Positions 55,887 to 62,490 of a stretch of DNA of 64,000 nt are shown here, one piece after another. Source of the stretch: Leucobacter sp. UCMA 4100 (GTDB taxonomy: Bacteria; Actinomycetota; Actinomycetes; Actinomycetales; Microbacteriaceae). Location: positions 186,001 through 250,000 of the forward strand of contig NZ_JAFEUS010000002.1 of assembly GCF_027853335.1 (NCBI RefSeq), read 5' to 3'. How positions within the stretch are numbered: the first letter of the stretch is position 1; each line of letters starts with the position of its first letter. Below the pieces are notes generated by a model. The model searched no databases. It was not told the origin of the DNA and was given only the letters and a program-made list of their open reading frames with translations. Position numbers and translations under genes: made by a program.

Positions 55887-57159
55887 TCACGGTGTGGCCA
55901 GCTGTGGTGGGCTCAGCGTGTTGTGCCATAGCCGGTCAAAGGCGGTGGCCCATTTCCAGTGCGTAGGTAAATGCAGGATCAGTTTGCGAGCCCGATGCGC
56001 AATCCGGGCGGGAATATTGACCAGTTTCTGGCGCAGGCTGACCGTTCTGGCATTGACCAGCTTGCCACCGGCAACACTGCCTGCTGCTCGCAGCAGATTG
56101 TGGCTGATGGCCGCGATGACTAGCCAGGCCGCGTTGGCATAAAACCGCCCGGAGGGCATGTGGGCTAATGGCCCGGCTTTGAGATCAGCAAAAACCTGCT
56201 CGACGACGGCATGTTGACGGTGGACTTTGTCTGCAGCCACCGTATCCAAGACAGATTGTTCGACGGTAGTAAAGAAGGCGTGATAACGGAACGTGTCAAA
56301 CAGCTGGCCTTGAGCGGCTGCCAGTTTGGTGGTATTGAGTTCCGGGATGCGGCGGACCACCAACCGGCCAGCCAGTTGCTCCTCTTGGGCTTTGGACGAG
56401 AAGGCGGTGAAATCAATTTCAGCCACCTGCGCATCAGAGATCCATCGACCCGTTTCGTCGTCATAGATCGCCTGTGGGTAATTGATCCCTCTCCAGGCCT
56501 CGGCCGGGATGTGAGCAATAGCTTTCTTCACGGCAGCGTTTTGGGGCAGGGTCACTGAGTAGTGGACTCCAGCCGCGCGGACTGCTTTGGCGACGTTGGC
56601 ACTATAAAAGGCCGAATCAAACCGCGCCAACACAGGGGTATCGGGATCGATGATGCGTTTGGCAGTGGCCAGGCTGTCACTGACTAATTTGTCAGCGCCT
56701 CGCACCGAATGAGCTGCCCCTTTGCGTAACTGCTGACCAAGCACCAGCGGTGCTGCTTTGGCTGTGGAAATCGTGGCGGTCAATCCGTTGAGGCCGCGCA
56801 GTTTGTTATAGCCGATTCCAGCACCGTGTTTGTTGGGCGAAAAGACTTCAATAACCGTGTCATCCACGTCGACAAAGACCATGTCACCACCGGTGCCATC
56901 CGGTGACCTGACCGGCAACAAGTCCGTGTGGTCACTCAGGTTGGTCAGAAACCTGGAAGCGACTGCGGCTAATTGTTTCACATGCCCATGCGTGTATTCG
57001 CGCAGGTGTGAGCCCAGTGTTGAGGGCGCATACACCCGATGGAACAATGATTTCATCCCACCATGCCGCAGCAGATCCATGTCATCGATGCTGTCGGCAC
57101 CAGCAGCCATCCCAGCGACCAGCGACGTGATCTTCGTCCCTGGATTCGCACCCTTATCG
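55887..57159 (-). pseudogene. IS1380 transposase, C-terminal part of the split gene
   Basis: Codes for the residues from 'GANPGTKITSLVAGMAAGADS' to the C-terminus, agreeing with the intact copy at 43645-45072. The reading frame runs on into ISL3 sequence upstream but without IS1380 homology. The matching N-terminal 55 residues are at 61875-62037. Confidence 0.9.
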
Positions 57160-58602
57160 GGCTCATCGCAAATGAGAGTGTAGATGCGGTCTGAATCCTC
57201 CGGCGTCCAGCAGTGCCCGCAGCAGGTAGTGGCCCAGATTCCGGAACCCCAGCGCGGTGCCTCGCAGATGCTCGAGCCGGCCGTTGATCGCCTCCGTCGG
57301 CCCGTTGCTTGTGCCAGGCCGGTCGAAGTAGGCGAGCACATCAGCGGCTCTGCGTTTCAGCGTTCGCCCCAGCGTCGTCAGCTCTACCAGCGCTGCAGGG
57401 ACTCCTGCCGAGAGACTCGCGATGACCGCCCGCAGTCGGTCTCTGCCGCGAGTGCGGTCGGGGTCGCGGTACGCGGCCACGATGCGCTGGTAGACCCACC
57501 ACGTGACATCGACTTGTGTGTGTTCCTCGACAGCGAGCACAGCTTCGAGTCGATCGGTCTGCTTGCTGGTGAGCAGGTTCGCGCCGGTGAGCAGGATGCG
57601 ACGGATGCCATAGAGCGGATCCCCGGACCGGCCCCGGTGCCCGAGTGTCTCCTGTTGGACCCGCTGCCGACACCGCTCTACAGCACCACCAGCCAGAGCC
57701 ACGACGTGGAACGGATCCATCACCGGGGTGGCGTCGGGCAGTTCTTCGGCCGCGGCTGACTTGTAGCCGGCGAAGCCATCCATCGCGACGTCCTCAATAC
57801 CGTGACGGAATGTCTGCGATTGGGCGGCCAGCCAGGTCTTGAAGACCTTCTTCGATCGGCCCTCAACGATGTCCAGCAGGCGGGAGGGACCGGTCTTGTC
57901 GCGGATCGGGGTGAGATCGGTGATGACAGTGACGTACTTGCTGCCGAACGGGGTATGCCGCCACACATGCTCATCGACCCCGAGGACCCGGACACCGTCG
58001 AACCTGCTGGGGTCATCGACCAGCAGCTGTTGGCCGGTGGCGAGGATCGCGGTGTTGACGGTGTGCCACGCTGCGCCCAGGCCCGCAGCGATGCGGCTGA
58101 TGGACATCCTGTCGATGACGAGGCATTTCAGCGCCCACAGCACGGCCGGCCGTGACAGCTTCGCCCGTGGCGCGGCGATCTGGGTGAGGTCTTCCCGCCA
58201 GACCCGTGTGCAGGTCGGGCACCGGTAGCGGCGCACGCGCACGTGCAGGATCGTGGGGCGCCAGCCGAGCGGGACGTGGACAAGCCTGCGCACCGTGGTT
58301 CCGCGGGGGACGCCTTCGGCCCCGCACTCCCGGCACCAGGAGTCCGGGAACTCGGTGGTGGTGCGGCATTCCAGGACTGCTTGATCGGTATCGACCGCTT
58401 GCCCGGTGACGGTCAGGTTGAGGGTGTTGAGGAGGCAGAACGCGTCGAGATCGGGGCTCGTGAAGCTAGGCTGGGACATGTCGAGGTCTTCCGGATGGAG
58501 TGTGTGAGAACTTCCATCATCGGGAGACCTCGACGTCTATCCGTGGAGCGACACGACCCGGCCTTCAGCACCTGGGGTCTACACCCTCAATTACGAAGAG
58601 CC
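57160..58602 (-). mobile_element. ISL3-family element A (1443 bp)
   Basis: Ends GGCTCATCGC... (57160) and ...CGAAGAGCC (58602) are imperfect inverted repeats, and there is one transposase gene. Its own flanks (CCTTATCG left, GGTTATCC right) do not match, in line with its being one arm of the larger unit. Confidence 0.85.
57163..58479 (-). CDS. ISL3-family transposase A
   Basis: 438 residues, intact. An N-terminal zinc-binding region (Cys pairs in 'DSWCRECGAEG' and 'YRCPTCTRVW'), then a helix-turn-helix-like segment ('LVIDRMSISRIAAGLG'), then the DDE domain: 'VRVLGVDEHVWRHTPFGSKYVTVITDL', 'VAMDGFAGYKSAAAEELPDATPVMDPFHVV', and the late Glu in 'TSNGPTEAINGRLEHLRG'. The stop codon lies inside the left terminal repeat. 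Closely related to transposase B and more distant from C. Confidence 0.95.
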   Translation of the reverse strand: MSQPSFTSPDLDAFCLLNTLNLTVTGQAVDTDQAVLECRTTTEFPDSWCRECGAEGVPRGTTVRRLVHVPLGWRPTILHVRVRRYRCPTCTRVWREDLTQIAAPRAKLSRPAVLWALKCLVIDRMSISRIAAGLGAAWHTVNTAILATGQQLLVDDPSRFDGVRVLGVDEHVWRHTPFGSKYVTVITDLTPIRDKTGPSRLLDIVEGRSKKVFKTWLAAQSQTFRHGIEDVAMDGFAGYKSAAAEELPDATPVMDPFHVVALAGGAVERCRQRVQQETLGHRGRSGDPLYGIRRILLTGANLLTSKQTDRLEAVLAVEEHTQVDVTWWVYQRIVAAYRDPDRTRGRDRLRAVIASLSAGVPAALVELTTLGRTLKRRAADVLAYFDRPGTSNGPTEAINGRLEHLRGTALGFRNLGHYLLRALLDAGGFRPHLHSHLR

Positions 58603-58604
58603 GG

Positions 58605-58880
58605 TTATCCGAGACGTTCGATCTTCGCGATCAACTTCTTTCGCGCTCGGTGCAGCTTCCACCACGAGAAGGTGTGTTTCGCTGTCAGCTTGCCCACCTC
58701 GTCAAGGCTGGGAAGGTTCTGCTCGGCAAGCTGTTGCTGGATGATCTCTTTGTTTTCTTCACCGTGTTGTTCGATGATGGCGTGTGCGGCTTTCACAGGC
58801 TCCGAGGCAAATGGATGAGCAGCGATTTCTGCGTCAAGAAGGGCGAGTTCGGTTCCGATTTCTTTCCGGCTCTTTTTCAT
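58605..58880 (-). CDS. Orphan 91-residue helical protein carried between ISL3 elements
   Basis: A small, charged, helical protein with no Cys, beginning MKKSRKEIGTELALLDAEIA and rich in Lys/Glu/Gln ('AHAIIEQHGEENKEIIQQQLAEQN'), with one aromatic patch 'TFSWWKLHRARKK'. No family recognised. Its stop codon lies three bases outside ISL3-A, so the present C-terminus may be created by the insertion and a longer original is possible. No other gene is seen in the 377-base gap. It could be a passenger, such as a small regulator, or a remnant. Confidence 0.5.
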   Translation of the reverse strand: MKKSRKEIGTELALLDAEIAAHPFASEPVKAAHAIIEQHGEENKEIIQQQLAEQNLPSLDEVGKLTAKHTFSWWKLHRARKKLIAKIERLG

Positions 58881-59089
58881 GAGGTACGTTCCTTTTCTTC
58901 CATCGCCACTCAGATTCGTTCTGCGTCGGCAAGATTTCTTATTCCTGGGTTCCCAGCGCTTGAATTGCAGGGGTTTTGAGGCTCTTCTCGAACGAGGGTG
59001 TAGTCCGTTGAGCGCGTCGCTGTCCGTGTAGGAGTCGAGGTCTCCCTGAAGATGGAAGTTCCTACACTGCCCATCCGGAAGACCTCGAC

Positions 59090-59485
59090 ATGTCCCACCC
59101 TACTTTTGATGCGCCCTGCCTGACCACGTTCTGCCGCCTCGACGAGCTCGGTCTCCAAGCCGTCGGACAACACCTGGAACCCGACCGAGCGCTGCTCCAA
59201 TGCCGAGTCGTTGAACCAGACCAGTGGTGCCAGCACTGCGGATGTGAGGGGACGCCACGGGACACGGTGGTGCGCAGGCTCGCGCACGAACCCTTCGGAC
59301 ACCGACCCACGACGCTGCTGATCCGCGTGCGTCGTTACAAGTGCTCAGGATGCGGCCGGGTGTGGCGCCAGGACACGACCGCAGCGGCGCCGCCGCGGGC
59401 AAAGATCTCCCGCGGCGGTCTGCGATGGGGACTGGAAGGACTCGTGGTGGACCATCTGTCCATCTCCCGCGTCGCGGCAGGACTG
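59090..59485 (+). pseudogene. ISL3 transposase B, N-terminal part
   Basis: Codes for the first 132 residues (MSHPTFDAPCLTTFCRLDEL...), including the zinc-binding Cys pairs ('DQWCQHCGCEG', 'YKCSGCGRVW'). At 'RVAAGLG' the frame enters ISL3-C. Joining at the CAGGACTG repeat to 60957 restores '...AGLAVSWSAANDAIL'. Confidence 0.9.
59478..59485. repeat. Target duplication of ISL3-C, left (CAGGACTG)
   Basis: Eight bases repeated exactly at 60949-60956 on the other side of element C. The position is ambiguous by one base because of the adjoining G run. Confidence 0.85.
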
Positions 59486-60948
59486 GGGCTCTTCCGGTTC
59501 TAGAGTGCGTGAGCGGTCCCTGCTTGCCGGGTCTCGGTGATGAATGAGAAGCGACCTTGGGCGAAGATAGAAGTTCCTCAACTCGTCTCTCACCCAAGGC
59601 CGCACCATGCAATCTACCTCCTCATCCGTGTCGTGTCCGGTAGCCGATGTCATCTGCCGCACCCTCGAACTCGGCGTCCACATCACCGGCGCCCACATCA
59701 CCGGCGAGGACGTCACCGTCATCGAAGCCACACCACGAGAACCCCTCGGCTACTGCCCCGACTGCGGCGCAGAAGGACAGCTGCGTGATCACGTCATCCG
59801 TCACCTGACAGACGTTCCCATCACCGGCCACCCCACCCGTCTGCACGTACGTCTGCCTCGCTACCAGTGCGTTCACGCCCAGTGCCGACGCACGATCTTC
59901 CAACACCAACTCGACGCCGCCGAACCAGGAGCGAAGACCACGAATCGAGCCACGACCTGGATCCTGAAACGCCTCATCCACGACCAGATGAGCATCTCAA
60001 CGATCAGCAGAGCCCTCGGACTGGGCTGGGACCTCGTCAACCACCTGGCCACCAACGCAGCGAAATCGCTGATCTACGCCCATCCTGACCATCTGGCGGG
60101 AGTCCGGGTCCTCGGGATCGATGAGCACTGCTGGAAGCACGTACGCGGACAGGGCAAAGATTCCTTCGCAACGATCTTCGTGGACCTGACTCCACTCATC
60201 GACGGGACCGGCCGAGCACGTCTGCTCGATGTCAAAGCGGGACGCTCAGCCAGAGTCGTGACCACCTGGCTGCAGGAGCGCTCCCCAGCATTCCGCGACG
60301 GGGTCAAGGTCGTCACGATGGATGGGTTCGCCGGCTACCACACCGCGACCACGGAGTCGCTGCCGGAATCCGTACCCTTGATGGATCCCTTCCACGTCGT
60401 CCAGCTCGCCGGGCAGAAGCTCACCGCCTGCAGACAACGCTTGCAGCAGCACATCCATGGACATCGCGGCCGGAAGAAAGACCTCCTCTATCAGGGACGA
60501 CGGACTCTGCTGACAAGGCGATCTCTGCTGAACAAGAGGGGCACAGACCGGCTGGAGCGGCTGTGGGCCGAGCACGACGATCACATCGCTTTGGAGGTGA
60601 CGTACCTGGTCTATCAGGACGTCATCGATGCCTATCAGCATCCCGACCGGAAGACCGGCAGGCGGCTCATGCAGAAGGTGATCGACCAGTTGCGCAGGGG
60701 CCTGCCGCACGGACTTGAAGAGCTTGCTCAACTAGGCAGGACGCTGTGGCGGAAACGGGCGCAGGTGCTGGCGTTCTTCGAACGTGGAGGCGCATCGAAC
60801 GGTCCGGTCGAGGCGATCAACGGACGCCTCGAGCATCTGCGAGGTATCGGCCTGGGTTTCAGGAACTTCGGGCACTACGTACTACGCTGCCTGCTCCACT
60901 CCGGACAGCTATCGAACCGAGTCAACGCACTCTGAAACCGGAAGAGCC
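59486..60948 (+). mobile_element. ISL3-family element C (intact, ~1463 bp)
   Basis: Terminal repeats GGGCTCTTCCGGTT... at 59486 and its complement ending at 60948 (about 24 bp, imperfect). It sits in the transposase gene of element B with an 8-bp target duplication. This is the youngest insertion in the nest. Confidence 0.9.
59607..60935 (+). CDS. ISL3-family transposase C
   Basis: 442 residues, intact. Zinc region 'LGYCPDCGAEG' and 'YQCVHAQCRRTIF', helical segment 'LIHDQMSISTISRALGLG', and DDE domain with 'VRVLGIDEHCWKH', 'VTMDGFAGYHTATTESLPESVPLMDPFHVV' and 'ASNGPVEAINGRLEHLRGIG'. It differs clearly from transposases A and B, so it is a separate ISL3 type. The stop codon is 13 bases from the right terminal repeat end. 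Confidence 0.95.
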   Translation: MQSTSSSVSCPVADVICRTLELGVHITGAHITGEDVTVIEATPREPLGYCPDCGAEGQLRDHVIRHLTDVPITGHPTRLHVRLPRYQCVHAQCRRTIFQHQLDAAEPGAKTTNRATTWILKRLIHDQMSISTISRALGLGWDLVNHLATNAAKSLIYAHPDHLAGVRVLGIDEHCWKHVRGQGKDSFATIFVDLTPLIDGTGRARLLDVKAGRSARVVTTWLQERSPAFRDGVKVVTMDGFAGYHTATTESLPESVPLMDPFHVVQLAGQKLTACRQRLQQHIHGHRGRKKDLLYQGRRTLLTRRSLLNKRGTDRLERLWAEHDDHIALEVTYLVYQDVIDAYQHPDRKTGRRLMQKVIDQLRRGLPHGLEELAQLGRTLWRKRAQVLAFFERGGASNGPVEAINGRLEHLRGIGLGFRNFGHYVLRCLLHSGQLSNRVNAL

Positions 60949-60956
60949 CAGGACTG

Positions 60957-61868
60957 GCCGTGTCATGGTCGGCCGCGAACGACGCGATCCTCGCTGAAGG
61001 CACACGACAACTGATCGATGACCCCCACCGCTTCGACGGTGTCACCACGATCGGTGTCGACGAGCACGTGTGGCGCCACACGAAGCGTGGCGACAAGTAC
61101 GTGACCGTGATCATCGATCTGACCCCGGTGCGTGAGAAGACCGGACCTGCCCGGCTGCTGGACATGGTCGAAGGCCGCTCCAAAGCAGTCTTCAAGCGGT
61201 GGCTGGCTGCACGCCCGCAGCAGTGGCAGAACGGGATCGAGGTCGTTGCGATGGACGGATTCACTGGGTTCAAGACCGCCGCCGCCGAAGAGCTTCCCGA
61301 CGCTGCTCCGATCATGGATCCATTCCATGTGATCCGGCTTACCGGGGACGCGCTGGAGAACTGTCGGCGCCGTGTTCAGCGCGATGTGTTCGGTCGTCGG
61401 GGTAGGACTGGTGATCCGCTCTACCGGGTCCGCCGGACTCTGCTGACAGGAGCGGGTCTTCTCACCGAGAAGCAGCATGCGCGACTCGAGGAGGTGTTCG
61501 CCGACCAGCGCCATGTCGAGGTTGAAGCGACCTGGGGTGTGTATCAGGACATGATCACCGCGTATCGGGAGACGGACCGCGGGCTGGGGAGGTTCTTCCT
61601 GCAGCACACGATCGACCGGATCTCCACGGGGGTGCCCGTGCAGCTGGTCGAGGTCCGCAAGCTCGCTCGTACGCTCAAGCAACGAGCCGCTGACGTCCTC
61701 GGCTATTTCGATCGGCCCGGGACCAGCAACGGCCCGACGGAGGCGATCAATGGCCGACTCGAGCATCTGCGCGGGATCGCGCTTGGGTTCCGGAACCTGA
61801 GGCACTACATCGACAGGAGTCTGCTCGAAGCCGGCGGTTTCAGACCTCGACTACACCCTCGTTCGTGA
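60957..61868 (+). pseudogene. ISL3 transposase B, C-terminal part
   Basis: The rest of the split gene: 'GVTTIGVDEHVWRHTKRGDKYVTVIIDL', 'VAMDGFTGFKTAAAEELPDAAPIMDPFHVI' and 'TSNGPTEAINGRLEHLRGIA' are the DDE segments. It reads in frame to 61868, six bases before the element end. The N-terminal part is at 59090-59485. Confidence 0.9.
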
Positions 61869-61874
61869 AGAGCC

Positions 61875-62037
61875 CCTTATCGGCCCCAGTATTAGCCACC
61901 GTGATCCACTCATCAGCTAAACGTTTCAGCCCCGCAGACTGCGCCAACCGCAACACGGGAGCAAGCCCAGCCGACGACACGAGATTCGGTTCATCAAACG
62001 AATAGGCAATACCAGCAGCACTGTGATTGAATAGCAT
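61875..62037 (-). pseudogene. IS1380 transposase, N-terminal part of the split gene
   Basis: Codes for MLFNHSAAGIAYSFDEPNLV and the following residues to 'TVANTGADKG', agreeing with the start of the intact copy, and then meets the ISL3 unit. The duplicated CCTTATCG (61875-61882) belongs to both halves. Confidence 0.9.
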
Positions 62038-62157
62038 CTCAGAGGTGCCTTTCTGATCCTAGAAATAGTGGCGTGAACAACTACTATTATTCCAGGTCAA
62101 AAGGCACTTCTTCAGTTAAACCGCCGAACTCACACCAAATTTATCGGTGGATCCAGG

Positions 62158-62162
62158 CTAAG
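62158..62162. repeat. Target site duplication CTAAG, right
   Basis: Directly follows the right terminal repeat of IS1380 copy 2 and equals 43462-43466. It marks the right border of the composite transposon. Confidence 0.8.
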
Positions 62163-62168
62163 GAGGGG

Positions 62169-62429
62169 CTACGCCCACTCCTCCACTGTGCTGGGCAGCG
62201 GATCGGACACAACCGCGGTCGGGTACAGCATTTCGCGCAGTCGTGCAGCCGACTTCTCGATGTCCCGTAGGCGCTTCGCCAGGTCCGCAGTGGCCGTCCG
62301 GTCCCCGCGCTCGATAGCAGCGGTGATGAGTCCGGGCACGCGCAGGGATGCGGCACGCAGTGCGTCGTACGCTTGATCGGCAGCGTGATAGATGGCGGTG
62401 TCAACGGGTGCGAGTTCTGTGGTGGGCAT
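62169..62429 (-). CDS. Small helical protein of the integrative element
   Basis: 86 residues from the ATG at 62429, with GAGGAG eight bases before it. Mostly helical and Ala/Arg-rich: 'AIYHAADQAYDALRAASLRVPGLITAAIERGDRTATADLAKRLRDIEKSAARLREMLYP'. No recognised family and no membrane segment. It follows the coupling protein on the same strand by 61 bases, so it is probably in the transfer operon. Its natural terminator appears to be the hairpin now at 43428-43458, displaced by the transposon, which landed seven bases after the stop codon. Confidence 0.7.
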   Translation of the reverse strand: MPTTELAPVDTAIYHAADQAYDALRAASLRVPGLITAAIERGDRTATADLAKRLRDIEKSAARLREMLYPTAVVSDPLPSTVEEWA

Positions 62430-62490
62430 CGGGTGTTCTCCTCGGGTAGGGCACCGCCTGAGTCCCAGGCGGTGCCCTTGACCGTGAGCG

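Larger units (their letters stand above)
57160..61874. mobile_element. ISL3-family composite unit (two inverted ISL3 elements and an orphan gene)
   Basis: Inserted in the IS1380 transposase with the 8-bp duplication CCTTATCG at 57152-57159 and 61875-61882. Outer ends are GGCTC.../...GAGCC terminal repeats of about 25 bp (GGCTCATCGCAAATGAG on the left). The left part is ISL3-A (minus), the right part ISL3-B (plus), with 377 bases between. The duplication flanks the pair, not either single element, so the unit moved as one. Confidence 0.85.
58980..61874 (+). mobile_element. ISL3-family element B, interrupted by element C
   Basis: Left end GGCTCTTCTCGAACGAG (58980) and right end complement at 61874, imperfect inverted repeats like those of A. 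The transposase gene is split by ISL3-C with an exact 8-bp duplication. Without C the element would be about 1.42 kb. Confidence 0.85.
43467..62157. mobile_element. IS1380-bounded composite transposon carrying iron-uptake genes
   Basis: Two IS1380-family copies in direct orientation (43467-45192 and 55709-62157) bound ~10.5 kb of cargo. The two outermost ends are flanked by CTAAG, whereas the inner flanks (CTTAC and CTAAA) do not match, so the whole unit moved as one. The cargo is tetR-irtA-irtB and tetR/SIP-ECF. The right copy was later disrupted by ISL3 elements; without them the transposon would be 13,968 bp. Confidence 0.88.
55709..62157 (-). mobile_element. IS1380-family insertion sequence, copy 2, interrupted by ISL3 elements
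   Basis: The same element as copy 1 at an offset of 12,242 bases. Terminal repeats are at 55709 and 62157. A 4715-bp ISL3 unit plus its 8-bp duplication sits inside the transposase gene; subtracting 4723 leaves exactly 1726 bp. The transposase cannot be made from this copy, but both ends are present and could be used in trans. Confidence 0.9.

Noticed and set aside
57160-57341. IS1380 transposase frame continuing upstream to 57341
   Set aside because: The extra residues come from ISL3-A sequence read in another frame; the true N-terminus is at 61875-62037.
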